A DNA stretch of 64,000 nt from Victivallales bacterium (GCA_017535315.1 JAFXUD010000002.1:62001-126000); one strand, 5' to 3'. Shown: positions 8,599-19,300, counted from the stretch's first letter. Notes: generated by a model not told the origin, from the letters alone. Numbers and translations are program-made.

Positions 8599-9756
8599 AT
8601 GAGATCAAAACCAATTGTGGCTGCTTTAGCCATCGCGACTATGATGATTATAACATCCTGCACGTCAACAAAGATTGCCGAGGAAAACGAACCGCCAGCC
8701 GAGAGCATGCCGAAGGTGAAAGTCGGGCTTTATCTGGATGATGGTTGCAAAGGGAACGGTCCCTGGCAGTGGGCGAGACTCTTGGCCTATTCCCCGCAAT
8801 TGGAGTTGACCTTTCTGGATGGAAAGGACATCCGCGACGGTAAACTGGCGGGGCTGCAACTGCTGCTGTGCCCTGGCGGCGGTGGTGCGAAGCAGATTGC
8901 TGCCATGAAGCCAGAGGGGTTCGCGCTTGTGCGGAAATTCGTCGAGGAGGGCGGCTCCTACCTCGGCATTTGCGCAGGAAGCTACAACGCCATGAACCGC
9001 AGTGGACGATTTGCCTTCCTCCCATACGATTACATTCAAGGCGCACACGGGAAGCTGGCGGATTTGGCCATTGATTTCAATGAGGAGGGAGCCAAAATGC
9101 TTGGCATCACTCCTGGACGTCATATTGCCCGCTACCATGGCGGCAACATCATGCGCCCAACGGAACCGACTGGCAAGGGGGAGAGCCAGGTTCTGGCTGT
9201 CTTCAAGAGCAGCGTCGGCAACTACGACGCCCCCCCGTACAATTTTCTGGACACGCCAGCCGTCGTCTTTGGTCAGTATGGGAAAGGGAAGGTCCTGGTG
9301 TCCAGTTTCCATCCAGAATCATACGAATCCACGCACGACATTGCGCTGGGCTACATCTATGCGTTGACTGGCGTCAAGCCCGTGCCAGTGTACCCCAAGA
9401 AGGACAAACATCCATTGCACGTGGGCTTCTTTGCGCTTGGCTGCGTAGGTCCCCGTCCTGGCTATGAGATGCTGGCCCTGGACAGGGAACCCGCTTTTGA
9501 CGTGGATATCTTTACGCTCCACGAAATCAATGTGGGCAGCCTTCGCCATTATGACGTGGTGGTGGTGCCTGATGGCGATGAAAACTCCTTCAAGACCTAC
9601 CTTGAAAAGGAGTTCTACAAGGAGCAGTTCAAGAAGTTCCTGGAGCGGGGAGGACGCATCGTTGCTTCAGGAAATGGCAGTAAATATCTGCCTCCGCATG
9701 AAAACATCCAGGTGATACCTGTTGGCGAGCCCTTTAGCAAGGCTGTTGGCAAATGA
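8599..9756 (+). CDS. Lipoprotein with BPL_N / class I amidotransferase-like domain
   Basis: The start at 8599 gives a lipoprotein signal: a hydrophobic stretch followed by the lipobox IITSC (Cys21). The AGAGGTGG ribosome site fits this ATG better than the in-frame GTG nine bases upstream. The mature protein resembles the biotin-protein-ligase N-terminal (BPL_N) family, a class I glutamine amidotransferase-like fold: LLLCPGGGG, then the nucleophile elbow GICAGSY with Cys125, and a later SSFHPES histidine motif. A second related segment (about 270-385, VVVPDGDENS) looks like a partial duplication of the fold. No reaction is established for such lipoproteins. Its stop overlaps the ATG of the ceramidase-like gene, so the two are probably co-translated. 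Confidence 0.7.
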   Translation: MRSKPIVAALAIATMMIITSCTSTKIAEENEPPAESMPKVKVGLYLDDGCKGNGPWQWARLLAYSPQLELTFLDGKDIRDGKLAGLQLLLCPGGGGAKQIAAMKPEGFALVRKFVEEGGSYLGICAGSYNAMNRSGRFAFLPYDYIQGAHGKLADLAIDFNEEGAKMLGITPGRHIARYHGGNIMRPTEPTGKGESQVLAVFKSSVGNYDAPPYNFLDTPAVVFGQYGKGKVLVSSFHPESYESTHDIALGYIYALTGVKPVPVYPKKDKHPLHVGFFALGCVGPRPGYEMLALDREPAFDVDIFTLHEINVGSLRHYDVVVVPDGDENSFKTYLEKEFYKEQFKKFLERGGRIVASGNGSKYLPPHENIQVIPVGEPFSKAVGK

Positions 9757-11072
9757 CAATCCAGTGTGGTTTTGGCAGCAAGGATTTAGCTGAAGTTTTT
9801 CTTGAATCGCGCCCTATTCGCGAACGTTGCGAGGCAAAGGCTTTTTACGTGGAATCAGAGTTCGTGTCGGCTGTATGGCTGGTGCTGGATTTCATGGATT
9901 TCGACCTGGATATCGTCAAAAAACTGAAGATGGCGCTAATGGGTTCGACAGGTGTGCAATATGACCATTCGCACGTTGTGACGACCCACAATCACGGCTG
10001 TTCGACCTGTGATCGCCTGCATCACGATCTGCTCTGCCGTCTGGCGGGAGAATGCGCCGCATCCGCAAAGCGCAATGCCCGTCAGGCGAAAATACGCCAT
10101 GCCTGCATAACGCTGAAAGAGCAGGTGAACTACCATCGTAGAGTTTTTATCCCCGAAGTTGCTGGTACGGCAACATGCTTCTGGGGGCCTGCTCCCGCCA
10201 ATGGCTTTGAGTCATCGCCGTTTGTAGAGCATTATCTCTCCGAACTTGGTGCTGGGCGACTGGTTTGCAATGGGGCAGTGAATACCAGTCGTCCTGCGGT
10301 GCCATTTCCAACTGGTGACGGAAGGTTGTTTGTCGTAGAGTTTCGTGCGTTTGACGACTCGCCCTTGGGCAGTTTCGTCCGTTTTGCCGCCCATGCGGTC
10401 TGTTGCAACCGTCCTGAATACTATTCGTCCGATTACCCGTGGCATGTGCGAACGGAGCTTGCAAAGTCGCTTGGCGGGATTCCAATATTTTTCAACGGTC
10501 CTTGTGCAAACATCGCCCCAGGCATCGTTGACAAGACCAGCGGCGCGGAACGCTGGCTTGGGCGGTTGCTGGCAGAGGAGGCATTTCGCGCCATTTCATC
10601 CTCAGAATACAAACCATTGACTGTGATGAACGATGCCATCCGTCCTGTGCGTCTTCCTGTACGGAGGGAAGTTATTGACAATAAAGTTGAGGTATCCGAT
10701 GAAATGCCGAAAGATCTTGTGGAAAAAAGACGGTTCTTGGAGAGACGGCGTCTGAAATCGACGTTGCCCTTTCTCCGCGCAAAGTATCTTAATGGAGAGC
10801 CATCGCCTTGTAACGATATTGAGATTGAACTGGGTTTTCTCCGCCTCAATGAGTTGAAAATAGTTGCATTCCCTGGCGAGACGTTCTCTTCTACCGCGTA
10901 TTATGACGACAACAATCTCATGACGGTCACCGAACATGGTCGAACGGTCATGTACATTCCTCCCGATGAGGAACGGCGGCTTGGTGGATATGAAAGCATC
11001 TGCTCTGTCACGGACTTTGGAGCAGAGAGGATATTGCGCACCGCCACTGAAAAACTGCTTGAGAAAAGCTGA
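9753..11072 (+). CDS. Neutral-ceramidase-like hydrolase
   Basis: The 439-residue protein resembles the catalytic part of neutral/alkaline non-lysosomal ceramidases. It has TTHNHGCSTCD (compare the family's THTHSGPG zinc and nucleophile region), an RFAAHAVCCN segment that may hold a further zinc ligand, and IFFNGPCANIAP (compare the QGxxGDxxP motif). No signal peptide is visible from the chosen start, which overlaps the previous stop as ATGA. Related uncharacterised proteins are common in planctomycetes and Lentisphaerota, where the substrate is unknown. The assignment rests on short motifs and overall order, so it is tentative. Confidence 0.55.
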   Translation: MTIQCGFGSKDLAEVFLESRPIRERCEAKAFYVESEFVSAVWLVLDFMDFDLDIVKKLKMALMGSTGVQYDHSHVVTTHNHGCSTCDRLHHDLLCRLAGECAASAKRNARQAKIRHACITLKEQVNYHRRVFIPEVAGTATCFWGPAPANGFESSPFVEHYLSELGAGRLVCNGAVNTSRPAVPFPTGDGRLFVVEFRAFDDSPLGSFVRFAAHAVCCNRPEYYSSDYPWHVRTELAKSLGGIPIFFNGPCANIAPGIVDKTSGAERWLGRLLAEEAFRAISSSEYKPLTVMNDAIRPVRLPVRREVIDNKVEVSDEMPKDLVEKRRFLERRRLKSTLPFLRAKYLNGEPSPCNDIEIELGFLRLNELKIVAFPGETFSSTAYYDDNNLMTVTEHGRTVMYIPPDEERRLGGYESICSVTDFGAERILRTATEKLLEKS

Positions 11073-11131
11073 GGAACGTCATAGTTGCTAACGCTTTTAA
11101 AATTTTACATCAATAAAAAGGACTGACACTA

Positions 11132-11929
11132 ATGAACATCATCAAAAACGCAAACGACCAGATTTTCGAGTTTACAGAGAACATTCCTTATCGGGAGGGA
11201 GCTTTCTATGAAAACGGTCCCGCCAACGTCGAACGTTGTAAACTGGATTTGACGATTCCAATGGACAAACCTGGTTTTTCTACCGTCGTGTGGTTTCATG
11301 GCGGCGGACTGACGGCTGGCGCAAAACACACGCCCATGGCTCTGACAATGGATGTGGAGCATCCGTCCGCCGTTGTCGCATGTGGCTACCGCCTGGCGGG
11401 AACGGATGGCGCAATAGGAGCGACCTGCATCGACGATGCCGCGTGCGCCGTTGCATGGGTTCTGAAGAACATTGCCAGTTATGGCGGCGATCCCGAAAAG
11501 GTTTTTGTCTCAGGACACTCCGCGGGCGCCTATTTGACGGCGATGGTCGGCATGGATCCGCAATACCTCCGTCGCTACGGCTGCGACTATACGCAACTTA
11601 AGGGATTGATGCCGTTGAGCGGACAATGCGTCACTCATTTCACCATCCGTGCCGAACAGGGCATTCCCATCACACAGCCAACCTGCGACGCATTCGCCCC
11701 GTTGTACCACGTCGGTACGCCAAACCTTCCGCCTATTCTGTTGACGACGGGGCAGGGCGATTTGGAAATGTGCGGGCGCACGGAGGAAAACGCCTATTTT
11801 TGCCGCATGCTGAAACTCAATGGCCATCAAGATGTCACCCATCTGATCTTCGACGGCTACGGCCACGGGTGCGACTATCCGTCCTTCCCCCCATTCGTGC
11901 AGTTCATCCGACGCGTTGCATGGTCGTAG
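11132..11929 (+). CDS. Alpha/beta-hydrolase (carboxylesterase-like)
   Basis: The 265 residues form a small esterase of the HSL/acetylesterase type. The oxyanion-hole motif HGGG is at 56-59, the nucleophile is Ser130 in GHSAG, and a probable catalytic His lies in GYGHGCDYPSF near the C-terminus. There is no signal peptide, so it should act in the cytoplasm on a soluble ester. It follows the ceramidase-like gene by 59 bases on the same strand, with AAAAGGACT before the ATG, so it may belong to the same transcription unit. A partial palindromic element begins about 60 bases downstream. Confidence 0.85.
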   Translation: MNIIKNANDQIFEFTENIPYREGAFYENGPANVERCKLDLTIPMDKPGFSTVVWFHGGGLTAGAKHTPMALTMDVEHPSAVVACGYRLAGTDGAIGATCIDDAACAVAWVLKNIASYGGDPEKVFVSGHSAGAYLTAMVGMDPQYLRRYGCDYTQLKGLMPLSGQCVTHFTIRAEQGIPITQPTCDAFAPLYHVGTPNLPPILLTTGQGDLEMCGRTEENAYFCRMLKLNGHQDVTHLIFDGYGHGCDYPSFPPFVQFIRRVAWS

Positions 11930-11987
11930 GAAGGTTGCGACAAAGTCAGCGTTTTCGCGGCAGAGCAGTCCAAGCTGTCTGGCTGCA

Positions 11988-12039
11988 GCCACTGCGCCCA
12001 TCTCTTAGCGCATTTCGCGTTAGTTTTGAAATTACCTCT
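11988..12039. repeat. Right half of a GAGGTAATT-family palindromic element
   Basis: Bases 11988-12039 match 48811-48862 almost base for base (GCCACTGCGCCCATCTCTTA at the start, TAGTTTTGAAATTACCTC at the end). Only the right arm is recognisable here. Its terminal ACCTCTTATG, read on the minus strand, encodes the last residues and the stop codon of the APC permease. Confidence 0.7.
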
Positions 12040-13417
12040 TATGAAAGAAAACAACTCCAATCACAATCCAGACAATCAAGCTTATGTAGGATTCTTTGCC
12101 AAGCGAGCAGCCAAACATGGGAATAGGGACTAGGAGCAATACGATGAAAACCAGTGACATGATAATGCCGATGATTCCAGTCGCCATAATGCCTGTGTTG
12201 TTCTCTTGCCTGGCAAACTTGTAGGCAGCCAGAGATGTGTAGCCATAGCCAATTGCCGCACCAATGGAGGACATGTCAACAATCCAGCCAAGTGCGGTTC
12301 TTCCAAAGAAAGGAGCAATCAAGGAAATAATCAGGGTGAACAGGATGGCATGGGCAGGGGTCTTGTATATTTCATGGAGTTCCCCAAACCAGCGGGGGAG
12401 CACCTTTTCCTTTGACATAGAGTAGAGAAGACGGCTGGTTGCCATGTAAAAACCGATGATGCCTGAGAGGATTGCGCCAAGCACAGCGATACCTAGAAAC
12501 ACCAGTCCAGCGGTTCCCAACAGCTGATAACTCGCATGGAACGTGGGAAGGGAAAGTAATCCAGAAAGGTTTGGCATATCGTTGATATAATCAACCCAGG
12601 ACGTGTATTGTTCTGGAATCACGGCGGCTGTCACTGTATTCAGAAGCACATATACGGCGGCACCGAATAGAATTGACAACACCATGATGAGCTTGGTTTT
12701 TTGGGCGGAAAACTTGAATTCCTCTGCCGCTTGCGGAACCGTATCGAAGCCCACGAAAGCCCAAGGAGCCACTGCCACGACAGCCAACATTCCGACCAAT
12801 GACGAATCGCCTGGAGGAAATCCAGGTGAAATGTTCTTGAAGCTGATGTTGGAATTCAAAAGAGCTGCAATGATTATGACAAGAATTCCTCCAACCAAGG
12901 CAAAGACGAGCCCTGTTTGAAAGAAGCCAGCAAACTTCACTCCACGAATGCTCAGGAATGCAAAGAGAATCAAGGCCACCACAGCTAGAAGAATCTCTCC
13001 CAGGTAGATGTCATATCCAGCGACGTTATAATGGAATCCAATCTGGAATATATTGTTCATCAGGTTTCGTCCTATTAGCGCAAGTGCTGTTGCATTGAGC
13101 GGAACAATGGCAAGATAGGAGAGCCCTAAGAACCAAGAGCATATAAAGGCGTGTTTTTGACCAAAGGCTTGATAGGTGTAGGTAAACTCACCGCCTGCCA
13201 CGGGATACTTGTTGATCATGAAGTTATAGTTGAAGGCTATAATGATCATGATGAGTGCGGCAACAGTCATGGCTATTGCCGTTCCCATAGGCCCTGCTTT
13301 TCCTAGAAACGTATTCCCTGGCATCACAAATGCACCCCAGCCAATGATGCAACCAAGGGCAAGCGACCAGACATTCAGCGGCGACAGCTTCTTCTCAAGT
13401 TGAACTTCATTTCCCAT
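12032..13417 (-). CDS. APC-family amino acid permease
   Basis: The 461-residue protein has about twelve hydrophobic segments and the APC superfamily first-helix signature GCIIGWGAFVMPG near residues 18-30, followed by NKYPVAGGEFTYTYQAFG. This predicts an inner-membrane amino acid or amine transporter; the substrate cannot be read. It is the last gene of a minus-strand unit after the amidohydrolase (104-base gap), so it may import the substrate those enzymes process. Its final codons (His-Lys-Arg-stop, CATAAGAGGTAA) lie in the end of a dispersed palindromic element, so insertion of that element may have replaced the original C-terminus. Confidence 0.88.
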   Translation of the reverse strand: MGNEVQLEKKLSPLNVWSLALGCIIGWGAFVMPGNTFLGKAGPMGTAIAMTVAALIMIIIAFNYNFMINKYPVAGGEFTYTYQAFGQKHAFICSWFLGLSYLAIVPLNATALALIGRNLMNNIFQIGFHYNVAGYDIYLGEILLAVVALILFAFLSIRGVKFAGFFQTGLVFALVGGILVIIIAALLNSNISFKNISPGFPPGDSSLVGMLAVVAVAPWAFVGFDTVPQAAEEFKFSAQKTKLIMVLSILFGAAVYVLLNTVTAAVIPEQYTSWVDYINDMPNLSGLLSLPTFHASYQLLGTAGLVFLGIAVLGAILSGIIGFYMATSRLLYSMSKEKVLPRWFGELHEIYKTPAHAILFTLIISLIAPFFGRTALGWIVDMSSIGAAIGYGYTSLAAYKFARQENNTGIMATGIIGIIMSLVFIVLLLVPIPMFGCSLGKESYISLIVWIVIGVVFFHKR

Positions 13418-13521
13418 AAAACTTAACCGTTTTTTCTCAATCCTGAATCTGTGAAAAAACCATCAGAGGGGTTCTGAATAGTTACCATTGAACGAGCAAG
13501 GGATTCCCTGGCAAAAACACA

Positions 13522-14310
13522 TCAGATACCAAGTATGAACTGGGCGTTCCTAAACAGTATCTTGTCCTTGTCCTCCTGCGGAATCTGGAGCGCTTCGATT
13601 ACTTCACGCGCGAAACGCATCTGCATCGGTCCCTGGAGCGGCACATCCGTGCCATATACTATATGGTCCGCGCCGCAGAGGGACAGCATCTTCTCCATTA
13701 CTCCTGGATACACGTACATCAGATAGTGTGCCGTGTCGATGAAAACGTTGTCCAGATTCATGTCCATAACGGCCTCAAGCGAATCCATGTTCGGGAAATA
13801 GGGGTAGTTTCCGTTCTGGTAGGTGCCCGCCATGTGGGCCAGGATGAACTTCGTGCCTGGATGGTTCTTGGCTATGTCTGCCACAACCAGCGGATCGGAG
13901 AAGCCTGTACCAGGCATGCAGGAAACATGGAACAGCATCATCGGCGTCCTGTCTGCCACTTCTTCTACAAAACGGCGGTTTGACTTGACGCCAAGTACGT
14001 AGCCATTGTAGTCGGGATGTATCTTCACGCCCCTGAATTTTTTGTTCGTTTCAAGCAGTGACAAGTCGGCCAGCGATTCGGGAAAGGTCGGGCTTACGAC
14101 AACATAGCCAAGGAATCTGTCGCTTTCCTTGAGGGCCGCGTCAAGCTCCATGTTGCCCTCGTGCACGTCGTACATGATGGCCCTGGAGGAGGACAGGCAT
14201 ACAATGTCCGTCCCAGCCTGCTTGCAGTATTCCTCCAGCCGCTTTGCGTCTGCCTGCCAGAATTTCGAGAAGTTGATATTGCCGAGATGGCCATGGACAT
14301 CGATAACCAT
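13522..14310 (-). CDS. Amidohydrolase-2 family TIM-barrel hydrolase
   Basis: The 262-residue protein has the metal site of the amidohydrolase superfamily: DVHGH (His6, His8) on strand 1, KIHPDYNGY in the middle, a His in FILAHMAGTY, and the Asp of YGTDVPL. The size and motif order match the amidohydrolase_2/ACMSD-like branch, which includes decarboxylases and hydrolases. It lies 13 bases after the creatinase-like M24 gene on the same strand and upstream of the permease, which suggests one catabolic pathway. The substrate is unknown. Confidence 0.82.
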   Translation of the reverse strand: MVIDVHGHLGNINFSKFWQADAKRLEEYCKQAGTDIVCLSSSRAIMYDVHEGNMELDAALKESDRFLGYVVVSPTFPESLADLSLLETNKKFRGVKIHPDYNGYVLGVKSNRRFVEEVADRTPMMLFHVSCMPGTGFSDPLVVADIAKNHPGTKFILAHMAGTYQNGNYPYFPNMDSLEAVMDMNLDNVFIDTAHYLMYVYPGVMEKMLSLCGADHIVYGTDVPLQGPMQMRFAREVIEALQIPQEDKDKILFRNAQFILGI

Positions 14311-14323
14311 ATTCCAATCCTCC

Positions 14324-15478
14324 TTATTCGATGATGTTGAGCTGGCGTCCGTAGCTGGAAAGCTCCTCGGCGGGGCCCTCGGCGCGCACTATCAGACCGT
14401 CCTCCCAGCGGAAGCCCGTCTGGTTGCGGTGCAGGAATACATCGCCCATGAATGTCATGTTCTCCTCCAGCACATAGTCCGAGGAGGTTTCCAGGAAGGG
14501 GTATTCGCATTCCATCTGGCCGCAGCCGTGCGCTGGACCGTACAGAATTGCGTCACCATAGCCCTTGTCGATGATGTATCCATGGACCTTCTTCGCCACG
14601 TCTGCCGCAGACACGCCCGCGCGCATGCTGTCGAATGTCATGTTGAGCGCATCCAGGCCGACCTGCATGAAACAGCGAAGCTCCTCAGGGCATTTCCCCA
14701 GCACCACGGGGCGTCCGATGCTGGAGCTGTATCCCTCCACCTTCGCCCCTATGCTGAAATGGATTATCTCGCCTGTGCCGACCTTGCGCAGCGTGGGACG
14801 GCTTATGGCCTGGTCGGAATTGGGCCCCGAGCAGCACCATACAGGGTAGCCAGTTGCCTCGGCGCCGCCGCTCAGCATCGCCTCTGTGGCGATGCCGCAG
14901 AGTTCAGCCTCGGTCATGCCTGGCTTGATGTGCTCCAGCACTGCCTTGAAGCCAAGCTCGGAAATCCTGGCAGACTTGCGCAGGCATTCCAGCTCCAGCG
15001 CAGATTTCTTCATATAGACGGGCCTCAGCAGGGCATCGGCATTGGAAATGTTCTGCATGCCGCCGAGAGCCTCTGCGATGTTCATCATGATTGTGTAGGG
15101 GAACATGTGGAAGCCTGAAATGCCAAGCTTCCTTATGCCGAAGCTGGAGAGAATCTTTTTCCAGTCGGGGTGTGTGGAGCCAGGATAGTCAGGCTGCGAG
15201 GATTCGCGGAAATCCATGGTCTGCACCACATTGGCCAGCTTAGAGCGGGACGTGGCGAAGGTCAAGCTCTCGGGACCGATTATGAGCGCGGCGGCGCCGC
15301 TGCGCGGGATGAGCACACCAGCCGTCTCGAAGCTGGGCCAGTAGTCGGAGAAGTAGCGGACGCCAGCAGGCTCCGATTCCGTGGAGAATACCAGAACCGC
15401 GTCCAGTTCCGTTTTTGCCAATGCAGCCTGTGCCTTAAGCACGCGGCCATCGAATTCAGCCTGTGTCAAAATCGTCAT
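14324..15478 (-). CDS. M24-family protein, creatinase-like, with altered metal site
   Basis: The 384-residue protein has the two-domain creatinase/prolidase fold: an N-terminal domain (1-145) and a pita-bread C-terminal domain beginning near KSALELECLRKSARISE. In metallopeptidases the strand pair reads D-x-G-x(5)-Y-x-S-D; here it is FSIGAKVEGYSSSIGR, so both Asp ligands are Ser. The AHGCG His is kept, but the Glu of the EPGIY motif is absent (FMGDVFLH). Creatinase, the non-peptidase member of the family, also lacks these ligands, so a metal-free C-N hydrolase is more likely than an aminopeptidase. It is the first gene of the three-gene minus-strand unit. Confidence 0.8.
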   Translation of the reverse strand: MTILTQAEFDGRVLKAQAALAKTELDAVLVFSTESEPAGVRYFSDYWPSFETAGVLIPRSGAAALIIGPESLTFATSRSKLANVVQTMDFRESSQPDYPGSTHPDWKKILSSFGIRKLGISGFHMFPYTIMMNIAEALGGMQNISNADALLRPVYMKKSALELECLRKSARISELGFKAVLEHIKPGMTEAELCGIATEAMLSGGAEATGYPVWCCSGPNSDQAISRPTLRKVGTGEIIHFSIGAKVEGYSSSIGRPVVLGKCPEELRCFMQVGLDALNMTFDSMRAGVSAADVAKKVHGYIIDKGYGDAILYGPAHGCGQMECEYPFLETSSDYVLEENMTFMGDVFLHRNQTGFRWEDGLIVRAEGPAEELSSYGRQLNIIE

Positions 15479-16310
15479 AAATGCTCCTTGATTATGTTTC
15501 TTTTCCCAGGTAAATCAGGTATTGCGGTGCTTGTTTTTTATCACTTTGTCTTTTTATCTAGCTCTGCAAAAAAGAGACCCTTAATTCATCGAGGTCCAAT
15601 TGATATTGGCCGCCTATCCGCACTCTGACCGCCTATCCGCACATTGATACCGACCTTTACGCCGATTGTTTTAAGCACAAAAGCCCCCAAATGGCAAGAG
15701 CCTTGCCGTACTCAACCGCATGGTTTCATCTGGCTTCACCGAGTGGAACCTTGTCGTTAATATATTGCCTCAATGGAAAAAAACTACTATGTTCTCTACA
15801 ATCAACTTTTTCAACTTTTGGGTTCTAGTAATTCCTCAGCGATTGATAATGCCCGCTGGCTTTTCTGCGCCGTGCCGCTTCGCTACGCTACGCGGCACGG
15901 CGCAAAGGAACTGGGGGTGTTGCCTGCCCGTGGGTTCTATCGCGCCTACGGCGCTTATCAATAGGTGAGGCATTGCCTTGCGGGCAAGGTTCTCAACAAT
16001 TTAATCGGGTATCCAACTTGCAATCTGGGCAAGAACTGTCATAATATGTTTTTGCGGGTTCATGGCATCTCCTTTGGTTGCTTGGTAGGCTTCCATTAAG
16101 ATGTTATGATTCCGCTTTTTCAAGTCTGCCGTACAGTTATGGGACGGCTGTGAAAAGAGTTTAGCTGTGAAAAGAGTTTATATATTCAGCGTTGCGGCTG
16201 GAGTAGGTCATACATAACAATTATAGCCCAATGCAAATGTTTGCAAGGGTGCGCATGGTGCATTGGTAACACACTGTCTCCAAAGTTTCATACCCGTTAC
16301 GGGCACAATA
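15479..16310. other. Intergenic region with repeats, no gene
   Basis: This 830-base stretch lies between divergent genes and holds no convincing reading frame. It contains a 14-bp direct repeat CCGCCTATCCGCAC at 15610 and 15629, a palindromic element at 15828-15977, and a 17-bp tandem repeat GCTGTGAAAAGAGTTTA at 16147-16163 and 16164-16180. The tandem pair lies about 130 bases before the large glycosidase gene and could be an operator. Confidence 0.6.
15828..15977. repeat. About 150-bp palindromic element, family CCTCAGC/ATTGATAA, copy A
   Basis: The element has inverted ends: GTAATTCCTCAGCGATTGAT on the left, and TTATCAATAGGTGAGGCATT on the right as its near complement. The interior includes GCGCCGTGCCGC/GCGGCACGGCGC and CCCGTGGG segments. 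A second copy in the opposite orientation is at 43053-43202. No reading frame inside is long enough for a transposase, so it would have to be moved in trans. Confidence 0.75.
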
Positions 16311-19300
16311 ATGCATAATAAACCAAACATGAAATCGATACTATTTGAGTTAGCTTTTGTCCTGCTTTCGTTAAGTGTCAGAGCCAATCTTCCTCCGCTG
16401 CCCGACGGAAAGGCGGCAAAGCTGCAGCAGCAGGGCAGGGCGATCCGCTCCATGCCGCGCATTGAAGGCAACAGCATTGTCTGTGGAAACAAAACCGTCA
16501 CTTTTGACTTGGACGGGAGGGTCAAATTCACCGCAGACGGCGTGACGCTCGGTGAATTATACTGCTATTACAGTGTCACCCAGAAGAATGGGAACAAGAG
16601 CTGGTATGGCAGGTTCAATAAAGAGTTGTGCTCCTTCAAGCGCAATGGAGAAGTGTTTGAATGGGAGTTGCGTCGCCAGGTTGAAAACCATATATGGAAA
16701 GGGGCTGACCAGAAGGTTTCCATTACCCCAGAGGGACTTGTCAAAGTCGAGTTCACCCCGTTGGCATTTGAGCATCCAGAACTGCAGTTGAGAGACCCGA
16801 ACAACTCCCTCTGGTTTATGCTCAACAACAGAATTGCTGTCGGAGCAAAGCATACTTTCAACGATACGCCGTTGATTGTTCCAGAGGATGGGCAGGTCAA
16901 GTTCGACTACAGTGACAAGCAGCGGTTCAATGTCACGTTTTTCGACGGAGACCCAGAAAAAGAGCTTAAGGTACTCTGCGGCAAAAACGATATCAACTGG
17001 CTGATGGCACGCTCCTATCCTGCCCAGCATGAATGCCGTTTTACCTACGTTCCCCACAAAGGAAAAACCGCTGTCATCTGCTTTGACATACGGCAGGGAT
17101 TGGCTCTCGAAAGTTCCAATGAACTCCGTGCGGGGATTGATTTCAAGAAGATTGAAGAGCTTGAGCTTCCCGACGGCAGTCGCCGAAATCTTCTGCCCAA
17201 CAGCTCCTTCGAGCGTGGACTTGAATGCTATCGCCTCCGCCATACCAACACCAATTTCCGCTGGGGGTGGAAATCCTACAGGGTTCAGGGGAAGGAGTAC
17301 TATGCGGGGAGCAATGCGCTGGAGTTTGATGCCCTCCGCGCCAAACAGTATCCTGGAGATGACTTTAGGCGTTTGAACTGCACCCACAACGTGACCACCG
17401 CCTCGCTGATTCTGTCTCCAGGGACCTACACCTTCTCCCTCTATGCTAAATGCACCCCCGATAACAAGGCACTGGTCAACGTGTGGATTCCAAACTTCTT
17501 TTCAGGCAGCATCTACACCACGAACGACCGTACACACATCGGCAGGCTTCCTGTGAGCGACACATGGGAAAGACAATGTTTTACCTTCAAACTCGACCGT
17601 ACTCGCCCCGTGGAGTTCCATTTGAACGCAGCCTGCCTGGGTGAGGGAGACTGCAATGTGTGGATTGACGCCTTGCAGTTGGAAGAGGGAAGCACCGTAT
17701 CCGCGTATGATGCCCCCGCCGCCGAAGGAAGGCTTTTGACCTCCGAGGAGAAAAACTTCGTCAATGCTTCGGAGCTTGTCAACGGACGTTTGCTCATCAC
17801 CAGCAAGCCAGAGATGGAGGGCAGCGTCCAAGTGCGAGTGAAAAACTTCTTCAGTGAAATATTGCTCAACCAGGCTTTCACGTTTAAAACCGATGCCAGG
17901 GGAATTGCCACCGTGGCGCTGCCGCTGGACACCCTGCCTGGGCTAGGACTATTTATCGTGAGGGCCGATTATGCTCTTGACGACGGCTCCAGAAGTTTTG
18001 ACATCCACCGCTATGCAAGAGTGCACTACCTCGACAACAGCAACCCTCTGAGCAGGGTATTCTGCTTCCATTACGGACGGCCCGATATTTCATCAGACTA
18101 TCCTGAAGTGCTTGAACGATGGAAACGTCTGGGCGTAGGCTCAAGATTCTTCCACTACAGCTACAACAAGGAAATCTTCGATTTGGAAAAGCAGTATGGC
18201 ATCTCTCCTGGCTTCTGCTATCTGTTTGGCTTCACACGTGTCAACCGAGGCAAAATCGACGGTTTTGCCATAGCCGACTATGATGAGCACCAGGCGTATC
18301 TCGAACACAATGACCCGAAGATTCTGATACGCGACCACAATGCCGATTCCAACGGTTATCCCACTCCCGAGTATTTGGAAAGGTTCAGGGAGGCCGTCAG
18401 CAAAATCGTCGCCAAGCATCCCCATGTGACTATGTGGCTTCCCGATGGAGAGGCGATTGCTCGCTTCCCCGTGGAGTGGTGGAGCAAGGAGGGAACCGCT
18501 GAACAGTGCGCCAAGATACATGCGTTGATTCTGAAGGCCTTTGTCGATGGTGTACACAAGGGGAATCCCAATGCCCTCGCCCTGCAGGACACGCCTTGCA
18601 ACATGCGCCCTGAGGGAGGAATTGCCGAGACGGACCTCCTACTTACGGAGGCTGATAAAATCGGCTGCAAGTTTGACGTCATCGGCATTCATCCCTATCG
18701 CAGTACCCCTGAAAACCCCGACCTTGACAGCGACGCCGACCGCTTTTTGAAGATGCTTGACAAGCATGGCTATGACAAGACGCCTGTCATCTGGTCCGAG
18801 ATGATGCACTGGGGCCCTTACTCTATTCCCCAACTGGACATCGACTTTCTGCGCTCTGGTAGCGGACGCTCCTGGTATGGCGGCTTCCTCTCCTACGATA
18901 TTGCCAAGCATGAGAAGATTTCCGCCGCCTATTATGCGCGTGCCTGGCTGGTTGCGCTGAAATACTCCAGCCGTGTCGTGGGGGCCACGGCAGGCAACCA
19001 CCACAACAATCTGTATATGGACATCATGATGACCCCATACGCATCGCAGTTGGTTCCCAACACCCTCAACGGACTGTTGGGCGACAGCACCTTCAAGGAG
19101 GACATCCGCTTTGCGCCCTACATCAGGACCTATCTTTTTGAAGATGCCCAGAAACGCCCTGTCGCGACAGTCTGGTGCCATCGTGAACAGGTGGATGACG
19201 GCACCGCCGACGCACCTGTGGCCGAAGCGGATTTCGGCCAAGCCCTGGAAGGGGTCTTCGATTTGATGAACTCCCCCAGGGAGTTTACGGCTGGGAGATT

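Noticed and set aside
15720-15968. Two overlapping + strand frames of 63-82 codons
   Set aside because: Most of their length lies in the palindromic element at 15828-15977, and the predicted residues show no family pattern.
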